Shown piece after piece: positions 17,350-25,768 of a DNA stretch of 31,930 bases (position 1 is its first letter; every line of letters begins with the position of its first letter). The stretch spans positions 1 through 31,930 of the forward strand of contig CAYPDX010000008.1 of the NCBI GenBank assembly GCA_964409695.1, written 5' to 3'. A program made the position numbers and the translations under genes. Below the pieces are notes generated by a model. It was given only the letters and a program-made list of their open reading frames with translations. It made no database searches and had not been told where the DNA came from. The stretch is from JABDAD01 sp964409695 (GTDB lineage Bacteria > Pseudomonadota > Alphaproteobacteria > Rickettsiales > Rickettsiaceae).

Positions 17350-17994
17350 ATGAGTATCAAAATAGCGCCATCAATTTTATCCTCTAATTTCGCTGAGCTT
17401 GGAAAAGAGGTAAAATTAATATCAGTCTCTGGCGCAGATTACATTCATATTGATGTTATGGATGGAAATTTTGTACCGAATATTACTATAGGTCCTTCTG
17501 TTATCAAGGCAATTAAGCCATATTCTACAATTCCTTTTGATGTACATTTGATGATAAATGAGCCAGAAAAATTTGTAGATGATTTCATAGAGGCTGGGTC
17601 AGATATTATTACTTTCCACTTAGAAGCTACAAAAAATGCTATAAATCTTATAGAATATATAAAGAAAAGAGGTATAAAAGTTGGTGTATCTTTAATGCCA
17701 CAAACTTCAGAAGAAGAAATTTTGCCGTTTTTACAATATGTTGATTTAGTATTAGTTATGACAGTGCAGCCAGGTTTTGGCGGGCAAGAATTTATGGCCT
17801 CCGAGCTTGATAAGATTTCTAAAATAAGAAAAGCAATAGAGGCTCTGCCAGGAAATATTATACTCTCTGCTGACGGTGGAATCAACCTTTCTACTTCAAA
17901 ATTAGCGATAGAGGCAGGTGCTGATATGTTAGTCTCTGGCAGTTATTTTTTTAAACAAAAAGATTTTAAGAAAGCAATAATGGACTTAAAATAA
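17350..17994 (+). CDS. rpe: Ribulose-phosphate 3-epimerase
   Basis: Rpe interconverts ribulose 5-phosphate and xylulose 5-phosphate in the pentose phosphate pathway. The 214-residue TIM barrel begins MSIKIAPSILSSNF. It carries the metal/catalytic residues His33, Asp35 (HIDVMDG), His66 (VHLM) and Asp175 (SADGGI), plus the phosphate loop PGFGGQ (141-146). I start at ATG 17350, one base after the kinase stop (TGA, 17346-17348). In-frame ATGs at 17341 and 17332 overlap the kinase gene and are less likely. The tight junction with the kinase gene suggests one transcript. Confidence 0.96.
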   Translation: MSIKIAPSILSSNFAELGKEVKLISVSGADYIHIDVMDGNFVPNITIGPSVIKAIKPYSTIPFDVHLMINEPEKFVDDFIEAGSDIITFHLEATKNAINLIEYIKKRGIKVGVSLMPQTSEEEILPFLQYVDLVLVMTVQPGFGGQEFMASELDKISKIRKAIEALPGNIILSADGGINLSTSKLAIEAGADMLVSGSYFFKQKDFKKAIMDLK

Positions 17995-18041
17995 AAACTA
18001 TGATAATAAACTTGATCAGCTAAACTAATCAAATTGAATCT

Positions 18042-19373
18042 ATGACAACAAAAAATAAAAAAATAACATCTAAAGACTTAGATGCGGTAAAAGAACATTA
18101 TCTAGATTATCCATATCCTCTTAGAAATCCTGAGGATGAGAAGACTCGTCTTTTAAGCATACATGGTGAGAATTTAAGAGAATTAAACCATTGGCTTTTT
18201 AAAGGAAAGCAAACATTTAATGATGGATTTCGTGTGCTTATAGCTGGTGGTGGAACTGGTGATAGTTCTACTTTTTTGGCTGAGCAGCTTAAAGATAAAA
18301 ATGCTGAGATTGTCTATCTTGATTTTAGTAAAAACTCTATGGAAATTGCAAAGAAACGTGCAGAAATACGAGGGTTAAAGAATATCACATTTATAAATGA
18401 TTCAATTTTGAACATTCATAATTTAAAAATAGGAAAATTTGATTATATAAATTGTTCTGGTGTTTTACATCATCTTGCATCTCCTCCTGAAGGTTTAAAA
18501 GTTTTGCAAGAATCACTTAAGCCAGAAGGCGGAATGAACGTGATGGTATATGCAAAATATGGTAGAACAGCTATATATCAAATGCAAGATATCATGAAAA
18601 TGGTAAATGTTGGTGTTACAGATAGAGGCGAAGAAGTAAAAAATGCGAAAGTAATTTTGTCATCTCTTCCTGCAACAAATTGGTATAAAAGATCAGAAGA
18701 TTTAATATCAGACGTAACAAATTATGGTGATGTTGGTATATATGATCTATTTCTTCATAAACAAGATAGATGTTACTCAATACCGGAGCTCTATGAATTT
18801 ATCGAAAATGCAGATTTAAATTTTGTTGAATTTTCAGAAATTTTACCAAGACTTAGCATAAGAATTGAAAATTTTATTAAAGACCCTGAGTTATTGCAAA
18901 AAATCAAAGCAATGCCTATTAGAAAGCAGCATCAAATTGCGGAGATTATTACAGGGAATATTATTAAACATACTTTCTATACGTCTAATGTAAAAGATTC
19001 AATAGCAAGCTTTGATGAGCTAGAAAATGTTCCTTTCTTCTTTGGAATAGGGAATTTTGCAAAACAAATTTGCGATTATATGGATAATAATAATGTACCA
19101 ATTGGTAATAATGTGAACATGACTATCAATTCAGTTTGGGTGCCAAATGGAATAAATGTTTCACTCAATATATCAGGTGCGGCAAAAGCGATCCTGAAAA
19201 ACATGCAAGATGAGCCTAATATCAAGACATTTAAGGAGATTTTTGCATTAGTAAGAAAAGAGATTAAAGAAGATCTATCAGATCAAATTCTAATTGAAGA
19301 ATCCAAGAAACTTCTTCAAGGACTTGTTGATTCTGGTGTGCTTCTATTCCGTCATAAATCTGCACTTGCATAA
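18042..19373 (+). CDS. Class I SAM-dependent methyltransferase of alphaproteobacterial type, substrate unknown
   Basis: The 443-residue protein opens with a VKEHYLDYPYPLRNPEDE block (16-33). A Rossmann methyltransferase domain follows, with the SAM loop VLIAGGGTGDSS (64-75), the acidic end of strand two (VYLDFS) and a FDYINCSGVLHHL motif. The following ~200 residues are a separate domain rich in helices, which I cannot name. Proteins of this layout occur in many alphaproteobacteria, and I know of no proven substrate. It follows rpe at 47 bases in the same direction. Its stop codon lies at the edge of a palindromic repeat. Confidence 0.85.
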   Translation: MTTKNKKITSKDLDAVKEHYLDYPYPLRNPEDEKTRLLSIHGENLRELNHWLFKGKQTFNDGFRVLIAGGGTGDSSTFLAEQLKDKNAEIVYLDFSKNSMEIAKKRAEIRGLKNITFINDSILNIHNLKIGKFDYINCSGVLHHLASPPEGLKVLQESLKPEGGMNVMVYAKYGRTAIYQMQDIMKMVNVGVTDRGEEVKNAKVILSSLPATNWYKRSEDLISDVTNYGDVGIYDLFLHKQDRCYSIPELYEFIENADLNFVEFSEILPRLSIRIENFIKDPELLQKIKAMPIRKQHQIAEIITGNIIKHTFYTSNVKDSIASFDELENVPFFFGIGNFAKQICDYMDNNNVPIGNNVNMTINSVWVPNGINVSLNISGAAKAILKNMQDEPNIKTFKEIFALVRKEIKEDLSDQILIEESKKLLQGLVDSGVLLFRHKSALA

Positions 19374-19592
19374 AACCGATTTCTAGCTGTGATTTCTGTG
19401 TTGAAACTTTGTCTCCGTGTCCTCACCTNNNNNNNNNNNNNNNNNNNNNNNNNNNNNNNNNNNNNNNNNNNNNNNNNNNNNNNNNNNNNNNNNNNNNNNN
19501 NNNNNNNNNNNNNNNNNNNNNNNNNNNNATAAGAATAGGCTGCGGTACTCGACTTTGTTTCGCCTAGAAATCCCTAGCTAGAAATCGGTTTT
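19372..19592. repeat. Palindromic repeat, family A, copy 1 (interrupted by an assembly gap)
   Basis: Left arm AAAACCGATTTCTAGCTG starts at 19372, within the methyltransferase stop codon. The right arm CTAGCTAGAAATCGGTTTT ends at 19592. They pair over about 27 bases with few mismatches. The middle (tgttgaaactttgtctccg ... gcggtactcgactttg) is the same as in copy 2. A run of 100 N (19429-19528) falls exactly at the centre of the element, so more copies may be hidden there. Confidence 0.8.
19429..19528. other. Assembly gap of 100 N inside repeat A
   Basis: A run of exactly 100 N, the default length for a gap of unknown size, sits between the two halves of palindromic repeat A. The assembly probably broke on tandem or collapsed repeat copies. 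Confidence 0.99.
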
Positions 19593-19626
19593 ACCGGTTA
19601 TATAAAAATCTTAATATGAGGCTTGG

Positions 19627-19728
19627 TGATTTCTGTGTTGAAACTTTGTCTCCGTGTCCTCACCTATAAGAATAGGCTGCGGTACTCGACTTTGTTTCGC
19701 CTAGAAATCCCTAGCTAGAATCAGTTTT
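19627..19728. repeat. Palindromic repeat, family A, copy 2
   Basis: From tgatttctgtgttgaaac to ctagctagaatcagtttt this copy is nearly identical to copy 1, base for base, including the gcggtactcgactttg core. It shows the join across the centre (cctcacctataagaatagg) that is missing in copy 1. The outer left arm is shorter. The high identity points to recent duplication or gene conversion. Confidence 0.8.
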
Positions 19729-19803
19729 AACTTATAATGGCATCATATGGTCATATCTTTTGCGTTCATGGTCATTTTAGTATAGTTATGTATCTTGGAC
19801 AAT

Positions 19804-20060
19804 ATGACAGGTAATGAGACGCAAATTTCTGCCACTGAATTTAAAAAAAACATTTTCTATCTCTTGTAGACGAAGTCAATAAAGATCATGTTTCTTTCGT
19901 GATTACCAAGAAAAAATTACCAGTAGCTCAGGTTACTTCACTTGAGATTGAGTTAAATCAGTCTCGTAGAAGTTACTTTGGGTTTATGAAAGGAACTATA
20001 ACAATTCACGGAGATATAGTTAATTATTCTTCTGAGTTAGATTTGGGTAAACTAGTTTAA
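19804..20060 (+). pseudogene. Phd/YefM-type antitoxin, frameshifted, without a toxin partner
   Basis: From ATG 19804 the frame reads MTGNETQISATEFKKNIFYLL and stops. Shifted by one base, it continues LSLVDEVNKDHVSFVITK, KLPVAQVTSLE and RRSYFGFMKGTITIHGD to a TAA at 20058-20060. This is the Phd/YefM antitoxin plan: an N-terminal DNA-binding part (ISATEFKKN) and a C-terminal toxin-wrapping tail (GFMKG). One lost T in the TTTT run explains the shift; an intact gene would have about 85 codons. No toxin gene lies beside it: repeats lie upstream and lptD runs convergently 13 bases downstream. It is most likely a remnant of a lost toxin-antitoxin pair, though a sequencing error cannot be ruled out. 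Confidence 0.75.
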
Positions 20061-20073
20061 TTCAGGTATTGCA

Positions 20074-22200
20074 TCACATATTTATTGTTTTGAGTCCTAG
20101 GCGAACGCTATAAGATCTAGTTTTCTTGATATTTCTAGTAGGGTCGAATGTATAGTCATTAGACAGTTTTATCGAAAATGAAACGCAATCTACAGTGTAG
20201 GTTGTTCCTATACTATCGCTAACTATTTCATAACTTTTTTTAGAAGTATCAAGTCTTAATTCCCCAAAAATGCTCAAGTTTCTATTAATATTATATGAAA
20301 GTCTTGTTTCGTTTTGGCTAATTACATTACTATTTAAATCAGCTATTATGGTAGAGAATCTTTCATATTCTTTTAGATTTCTAAGAGCTGTCCATCGGTT
20401 GAAAATAGAGAATCCATTATCACTTAGCCATACTGACACTTCATCTCTATGGGGTTTAAAGTTTTTATTGTTTTTTTGGAATCTATAGTAAATTTCAAAA
20501 TTATCACTATAACTATAGCCAATTTTACCTACGTAATCACTTTTAGAATTACTAGTTGTTTTTTCAGATCTTACAAGTTGTCCTAAGAAGCTACTCATTT
20601 GCCATTCATTTCCCATTATATAGTTGTTTAGCCCATAACTAAGCCTTTTCCCATATTCATGATAATCTATTCCTGCATATCTTGAACTGTCAAAAATATT
20701 ATGTTCTTCTATTTCATTACTAGGGGAATCTATGAGGCTGTATTTTTGTATTTTTGAAGTTTGGTTGCGTCCAGCTACCGCTGAAACTTGAGGTTCAAAA
20801 ACTATACTTGTATCATTAAGGTTTGTATAAAAGGGCCATCTCATATTAGTTTGAACTTCTGGTATATGTCTTACCATATTTTTATCTCTGAGTTTCGTGT
20901 CTTGATAAAATGATTTTTTAACATGGTATATGTCTGATCTATTATAAACACCGAAATCAAAAATCTGCCCATGCTCAAGATAATGATATTTGCTGAGTTT
21001 TAGTGCTAAGCTATCACGGGAAATGTTTTTGTTGCTTCCCTCCAAATAATTTGTACCATTATTGTTGAGCTGCAAGTTCCAGCCAGAATCTAACTCATAA
21101 TCTCTTCGGATTGTGTAGTTTGGAAGAGCATTCGGGTCTGTTCTCCAACTATCAGAAGTTCTGAGGCCTTGATAATGTTGTACATCAACGTGGTTATAGC
21201 CATTCTCAACAAATTGATTAGCGTATATTTCTGATTTTATATAGCTACTACAGTCATTATAGTAGTTTTTCAAATATGATTTATCTGAAACTTTTCCTAC
21301 ATTAAAGCCGTATTTAAGATCATTAGAACTAAAATCACCTTTAGTATTAATATTATATCTATGGTATTTAGCATCTTTAATCACTGCATTTTGTGACGAC
21401 GAAGTGATGATTTTCGAGTGAGTATAGCTTCCATTTATTTGATACTTACCACTTTCTAGTAAATGTCTGAATTCTAGCTCTTGGATAAGTAGTTTTCTAT
21501 TAAAACGCGGAGCGTATGTTAAATCCATATTATTATGTGGTCTATAATATAAAGGTATTTTTAAAGTACCTCTTTCAAGTTCTGGTTTTAATATTCCAGA
21601 CCTGGCTTCAGCGTTTGGCATAGGATGAGAAAAATATGGTAAATGAAAGACCCTATATCCAGCTACAGAAAAAGTGGCTTTATGATATTTTATAGTGCCT
21701 GTTTTAAGGTCAATCTCAGTTATTTTCGCATTGATCTGCCATATGGGTGCATTTTTGATGCAATATGTACATGGTGTATAGGCTGCATCGTAAATCTCAC
21801 CTTCAAATTCATTTTTTCGTATAAATTTTTTCGCTGTCATTACATCGCTGGGCTTTATTAGAATATCTACATTCCTAATATCTGCCTTATTTTTATTGCC
21901 ATCTAAAAACATCGCACTAGCTATTAGTCTTTGTTTATCGCTTTCTATTAATACTTCGCGATTGGCCCAAACTTTTTTATTTTTTATATCGATTAAAGCT
22001 CTATCAGTTTTGATATATTGGCCATCAATAATAAGTTCAACATTACCTATAGCTTCAGCAAATCCTTCTTCATAATTATAAATTAAGCGATCAGACTTTA
22101 AAAAACTATTTCCATTACCATGAAATAATTGCCCTCCCAGAACCATTCGCGGTATGCTGAGTAGGCTAGCGCATATAATAAATTGTACTAACTTGTTCAT
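20074..22200 (-). CDS. lptD: LPS-assembly outer-membrane protein LptD
   Basis: LptD is the beta-barrel that inserts lipopolysaccharide into the outer leaflet. The 708-residue protein starts with a signal peptide (about 1-22). A periplasmic OstA-like domain follows (GFAEAIGNVELIIDGQYIKTDRALID, IKNKKVWANREVLIE), then a long beta-barrel region rich in alternating aromatic strands. Cysteines at 144 and 147 (PCTYC) and 672 near the C-terminus are candidates for the structural disulfides; the paired C-terminal cysteines of E. coli are reduced to one. The AYTPCTYC and GYRVFHLPYFSHP blocks are typical of alphaproteobacterial LptD. It diverges from xseA with 66 bases between starts. Confidence 0.93.
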   Translation of the reverse strand: MNKLVQFIICASLLSIPRMVLGGQLFHGNGNSFLKSDRLIYNYEEGFAEAIGNVELIIDGQYIKTDRALIDIKNKKVWANREVLIESDKQRLIASAMFLDGNKNKADIRNVDILIKPSDVMTAKKFIRKNEFEGEIYDAAYTPCTYCIKNAPIWQINAKITEIDLKTGTIKYHKATFSVAGYRVFHLPYFSHPMPNAEARSGILKPELERGTLKIPLYYRPHNNMDLTYAPRFNRKLLIQELEFRHLLESGKYQINGSYTHSKIITSSSQNAVIKDAKYHRYNINTKGDFSSNDLKYGFNVGKVSDKSYLKNYYNDCSSYIKSEIYANQFVENGYNHVDVQHYQGLRTSDSWRTDPNALPNYTIRRDYELDSGWNLQLNNNGTNYLEGSNKNISRDSLALKLSKYHYLEHGQIFDFGVYNRSDIYHVKKSFYQDTKLRDKNMVRHIPEVQTNMRWPFYTNLNDTSIVFEPQVSAVAGRNQTSKIQKYSLIDSPSNEIEEHNIFDSSRYAGIDYHEYGKRLSYGLNNYIMGNEWQMSSFLGQLVRSEKTTSNSKSDYVGKIGYSYSDNFEIYYRFQKNNKNFKPHRDEVSVWLSDNGFSIFNRWTALRNLKEYERFSTIIADLNSNVISQNETRLSYNINRNLSIFGELRLDTSKKSYEIVSDSIGTTYTVDCVSFSIKLSNDYTFDPTRNIKKTRSYSVRLGLKTINM

Positions 22201-22266
22201 TAAGCTTTGTATTTCTTATGATAATATGGCTATAATATAGAAATTGATATACAAGCCAAGACACAA

Positions 22267-23607
22267 ATGAATATAGCCTATGCAACTTCTGAAAGCGAAG
22301 TAAAAGAGTTCAAAGTAAGTGAATTATCTCTTCTCATAAAAAAAAGAATAGAAGATGATTTTGGCTATGTGAGGGTTAGAGGAGAGATTTCCGGTCTAAA
22401 AGTAGCAAGTTCTGGCCATGGTTATTTTAACTTAAAAGACCAAGATGCAGTGCTTGCTTGTACTTGCTGGCGTCCTGTTTTAGGAAGGGTTAATTTTAAA
22501 ATTGAAGATGGGCTTGAAGTAATAGTAACGGGGAAGCTTACAACTTATCCGGGCCAGTCAAGATATCAGCTTAATGCTGAAAAAATAGAAGCAGCCGGTA
22601 GCGGCGCGCTTATGGAGCTATTAAATAAAAGAAAAGAGCTTCTTTCTCGTGAAGGGCTTTTTGATCAATCGCGAAAGAAACCAATACCTTTTTTCCCGCA
22701 AAAAATTGCCATTATAACCTCACCTACTGGAGCAGTTTTGCAGGATATATTACATAGAGTTAGGGATAGATGTCCTGTTCATATTCTTCTATGGCCAGTC
22801 GCCGTTCAGGGAGAGAGTTGTGCTTTTGAAGTAAGTAGCGCTATAAATGGTTTTAATAGGATGGACAAGGATCAGAAGCCTGATGTTATTATAGTAGCTC
22901 GTGGTGGAGGATCAATTGAAGATCTATGGGGTTTTAATGAAGAAATAGTAGTTAGGGCTACTGCAAATTCTGATATTCCCATAATTTCAGCAATAGGTCA
23001 TGAGACAGATTTTACATTAATAGATTTTGCAAGTAGTTTAAGAGCTCCAACTCCAACAGCTGCAGCTGAACTTGCGCTACCAGTTATTGAAGATCTTAAG
23101 ACAAAAATATCTGATTTAGATAGAAGGCATACTGGTATTTTTTCTAATAATCTCTCAATGTTAGATTCGAAATTAGCGTTGCTTTGCAAGTCTCTATCTT
23201 CACCAGAAAAATTACTCTTTCCTAAGCAGCAGCAAATAGATGAACTTTCTTTTAAGTTACATGGGAGCTTGCCGAATCATTTGAAGCTTAAGCTTAATTC
23301 TTTACAATCTATAAAATTACCACAAAGCGCAGTATTATCTCTAATAATGGCAAGAAATATCCAATGTTCAAATTTATTTGAAAGATCGACGATTTATGTG
23401 AATAAAATATTAGATAATGGTTTATCAAAGTTTGATTTACAGTCTAAATTAATAGAGAGCCTAGGCGTTGCGCAGATTCTTCGTAGAGGTTTTGCAATTA
23501 TTAGAAGCGAAAATAATAAAGTAATAACTTCTATAGAAGAAGCAAAGCATCAACAAAATATTTTAATTGAGATGCATGATGGTAAGCTCAAAATGAAAGT
23601 AGAGTAG
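22267..23607 (+). CDS. xseA: Exodeoxyribonuclease VII large subunit
   Basis: XseA with XseB degrades single-stranded DNA in repair. The 446-residue protein has an N-terminal OB fold (about 14-110, YVRVRGEISGLK...GHGYFNLKD). The catalytic domain carries RGGGSIEDLWGFNEE (212-226) and GHETDFTLIDFASSLRAPTPTAAAEL (244-269). A coiled-coil region (about 280-400) and a short C-terminal segment with RRGFAII follow. xseB is not in the window. The next gene starts one base after the stop, so the two are translated together. Confidence 0.96.
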   Translation: MNIAYATSESEVKEFKVSELSLLIKKRIEDDFGYVRVRGEISGLKVASSGHGYFNLKDQDAVLACTCWRPVLGRVNFKIEDGLEVIVTGKLTTYPGQSRYQLNAEKIEAAGSGALMELLNKRKELLSREGLFDQSRKKPIPFFPQKIAIITSPTGAVLQDILHRVRDRCPVHILLWPVAVQGESCAFEVSSAINGFNRMDKDQKPDVIIVARGGGSIEDLWGFNEEIVVRATANSDIPIISAIGHETDFTLIDFASSLRAPTPTAAAELALPVIEDLKTKISDLDRRHTGIFSNNLSMLDSKLALLCKSLSSPEKLLFPKQQQIDELSFKLHGSLPNHLKLKLNSLQSIKLPQSAVLSLIMARNIQCSNLFERSTIYVNKILDNGLSKFDLQSKLIESLGVAQILRRGFAIIRSENNKVITSIEEAKHQQNILIEMHDGKLKMKVE

Positions 23608-23608
23608 A

Positions 23609-24349
23609 ATGTTTGAGCTTTTAAAATTAGATAAAACTGAACCAAATTATCAAGATCTGTTCAAGTTCATAGCTATCGTATCTATGATTATAGATCACTA
23701 TGGTATCTTTATTCATTATGAATCATGGATAAGGTTAATTGGTAGAATTGCCATGCCATTTTTTTGTTTTTTTGCAGGATATAATTATTATAGAGTGAGG
23801 AGCGAGAAAAATATTTCTTTCTTTTATAAAATTCCAAGATACAAAAAATTGATGTTTCTAGGAATTATTCTTCAGTTCTATACAATTATTCTTATTCCAG
23901 AACTAACTCTTTTAAATATAATTTTATCAATAGTTATAAGCCTGTTTCTTATAGACTTATTTGAGAAGTATAAAATATCTTATGTGTTTTTCCATGCATT
24001 ATTGATATGTTCTATTCCATTCAGTTATATAATTTATGATTATGGCACTATAGGCACTGGCTTTGTGTTTTTAGGATATCTCGCGCGCGGGCAGCGAGGT
24101 ATTATATATAAGAACTTTGCAGCTATATGGTCCGTTATTTTACTTGTATCATCTTCTAGAAAATTTTCAGAAATTGAAATTTTGCTATTGGTTTGTATCT
24201 GCCTTGCATTTTTTTACATATTTAGTTTTGTAAATTTAGAAAAAAAGCTGCCATTTAGGTCTGTTTTAATAAGTAGATATGCTCTAGAGATATACTCTAT
24301 TCAATATGTGTTTTTTACTTTAGTCTTTTATATCAACTCTCATTTCTAA
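23609..24349 (+). CDS. TraX-like multi-pass membrane protein
   Basis: The 246-residue protein is almost wholly hydrophobic, with about seven or eight membrane helices. The N-terminal part KFIAIVSMIIDHYG...RLIGRIAMPFFCFFAGYNYY matches the TraX family (K-x5-M-x2-DH and GRxAxPxF). The founding member acetylates F pilin, but most chromosomal relatives have no known substrate; they may be acyltransferases acting on surface molecules. The ATG follows the xseA stop by one base. No conjugation genes are nearby, so pilin modification is unlikely here. Confidence 0.8.
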   Translation: MFELLKLDKTEPNYQDLFKFIAIVSMIIDHYGIFIHYESWIRLIGRIAMPFFCFFAGYNYYRVRSEKNISFFYKIPRYKKLMFLGIILQFYTIILIPELTLLNIILSIVISLFLIDLFEKYKISYVFFHALLICSIPFSYIIYDYGTIGTGFVFLGYLARGQRGIIYKNFAAIWSVILLVSSSRKFSEIEILLLVCICLAFFYIFSFVNLEKKLPFRSVLISRYALEIYSIQYVFFTLVFYINSHF

Positions 24350-24411
24350 ATGATTTACTAATAATTCTGTTAAGCAAACTCTCCTATTGGAAAAATTTAT
24401 GTAATAGTTAT

Positions 24412-24421
24412 NNNNNNNNNN
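24412..24421. other. Assembly gap of 10 N
   Basis: Ten N immediately before the visible part of tRNA-Arg. The missing bases include the first three positions of the tRNA. Confidence 0.99.
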
Positions 24422-24495
24422 GCCGTAGCTCAGCCGGATAGAGCGAGTGATTCCTAATCACTAGGCCGGAGGTTCGAATCCTCTCGGTTCCACCA
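24419..24495 (+). tRNA. tRNA-Arg (anticodon CCT), first bases in the gap
   Basis: Visible sequence starts at the fourth acceptor base (GCCG). It has a D arm GCTC...GAGC, an anticodon arm AGTGA-TTCCTAA-TCACT with anticodon CCT, a T arm GGAGG-TTCGAAT-CCTCT, acceptor strand CGGTTCC, discriminator A and encoded CCA. Pairing predicts GGA for the three bases lost in the N run. Confidence 0.9.
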
Positions 24496-24516
24496 ATTAT
24501 TATAAAGAGAATTATA

Positions 24517-25170
24517 ATGAAAAATATATTAGTAATATTAATAGCGTTATTGTCATTAACAAGTTGTTTGCCAGCTATTTTTACTGCTGCGTCAGCGACT
24601 ACTATTGCAACAGCAAAAGATAGAACATTTGGTAATACGGTAGATGATATTACAATCTCTGCTCGTATTAGAAAAGATTTCGTATCTAAGGGATTTAAAA
24701 AACTATATACAAAAATAACTGTGGAAGTTGTAGAAAGTAGAGTCTTATTAACTGGTGAAGTAGAATCTGAAGAGGATATTATCTCTGCGGTCGATATAGC
24801 ATGGTCTGCTTACGGTGTAAAAGAAGTTATAAATGAACTTAAAGTAAGCGAAGAGAGTAATAAATTTGATACTGCGCAATATGCAAAAGATACATGGATA
24901 ACTGGGCGTATTAAAGCATCTACATTCTTCAAAAGAGATATTAAGTTTGTTAATTATACTGTAGTAACTATGAGAAATATCGTATATCTTTTTGGTATAG
25001 CTCGAACAGAAGATGAACTTGGAATGGTAACTGACATTGCATCAAGCGTTGCTGGTGTAGAAAAAGTAGTGAGTTATGTGCGTTTGAAAGAAGAATCAGC
25101 TCCTAAGATTGATGACCAGTCTGATATTCTAGAGTCAAAGGATAAGCTAATTGATGATCCAAAATCGTAA
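24517..25170 (+). CDS. BON-domain outer-membrane lipoprotein (DolP-like)
   Basis: The 217-residue protein has a lipoprotein signal peptide with lipobox L14-T-S-C17. Two BON domains follow, about 47-110 (DITISARIRKDFV...ITVEVVESRVLLTGEV) and about 118-188 (AKDTWITGRIKAS...NYTVVTMRNIVYLFGIA). The tail is acidic (ESAPKIDDQSDILESKDK). In E. coli the two-BON lipoprotein DolP supports outer-membrane integrity; the same is plausible here. A ribosome-binding site (AAAGAGAA) sits before the ATG. pgsA follows after six bases. Confidence 0.88.
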   Translation: MKNILVILIALLSLTSCLPAIFTAASATTIATAKDRTFGNTVDDITISARIRKDFVSKGFKKLYTKITVEVVESRVLLTGEVESEEDIISAVDIAWSAYGVKEVINELKVSEESNKFDTAQYAKDTWITGRIKASTFFKRDIKFVNYTVVTMRNIVYLFGIARTEDELGMVTDIASSVAGVEKVVSYVRLKEESAPKIDDQSDILESKDKLIDDPKS

Positions 25171-25176
25171 TTTAAT

Positions 25177-25719
25177 ATGCTTAGACACATACCAAATTTT
25201 TTGACTGTTTATAGAATTCTATCAGTCCCTGTGATTATTTGCACATTCTATATGGAGGATACAAAATTCTCTCATATTTTGGGCGCGCTTCTTTTCTGGC
25301 TTGCAAGTGTCTCAGATTTTTTAGATGGATTCTTAGCGCGAAAATATAATATTCAAAGTAATTTTGGCAAAATATTAGACCCAATAGCGGATAAGATATT
25401 AGTCGTAAGTATTGTGCTAACTCTAATGAAATTCGATAGGGTTGATTTATTCCCGTGCATACTTATTATTTCAAGGGAATTTATAATTAGCGGGCTCAGA
25501 GAATATTTAGCTGGAATAGTTGAAATTCCAGTCTCAAAGCTTGCGAAAATGAAAACAACAATTCAATTAGTAACATTTTTTATCATAATTTTAGGAACGA
25601 AAGGTTCCGGAATAAATGGTGTTGACGAGTTAGGAGCTTTTATGTTGTGGGTTACTGCAATTATTACAGTTTATACAGGGTATTCTTACTTTGTTTCTTC
25701 ATTCAAATATTTAAAATAA
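25177..25719 (+). CDS. pgsA: CDP-diacylglycerol-glycerol-3-phosphate 3-phosphatidyltransferase
   Basis: PgsA makes phosphatidylglycerol phosphate, the first step to phosphatidylglycerol and cardiolipin, in the inner membrane. The 180-residue protein has several membrane helices and a complete CDP-alcohol phosphotransferase signature: Asp47, Asp50-Gly51, Ala54-Arg55, Gly64, Asp68 and Asp72. It starts MLRHIPNFLTVYRI, typical of the family. It lies six bases downstream of the BON lipoprotein in an apparent operon. The short gap to the convergent ctaA has a worn family C repeat (cttcccgtacttgatgggg). Confidence 0.96.
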   Translation: MLRHIPNFLTVYRILSVPVIICTFYMEDTKFSHILGALLFWLASVSDFLDGFLARKYNIQSNFGKILDPIADKILVVSIVLTLMKFDRVDLFPCILIISREFIISGLREYLAGIVEIPVSKLAKMKTTIQLVTFFIIILGTKGSGINGVDELGAFMLWVTAIITVYTGYSYFVSSFKYLK

Positions 25720-25768
25720 AAGACTCGTCTTCCCGTACTTGATGGGGTTTTGTGAGAAAATGCGGTTA

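Noticed and set aside
19372..19728. Repeats with identical cores could suggest a CRISPR array
   Set aside because: The units are over 100 bases, palindromic and not separated by uniform unique spacers, and no cas genes are present.
23609..24349. TraX-like protein as evidence of a conjugative element
   Set aside because: It is translationally coupled to xseA and has no tra, pilus or relaxase genes nearby; chromosomal TraX relatives are common.
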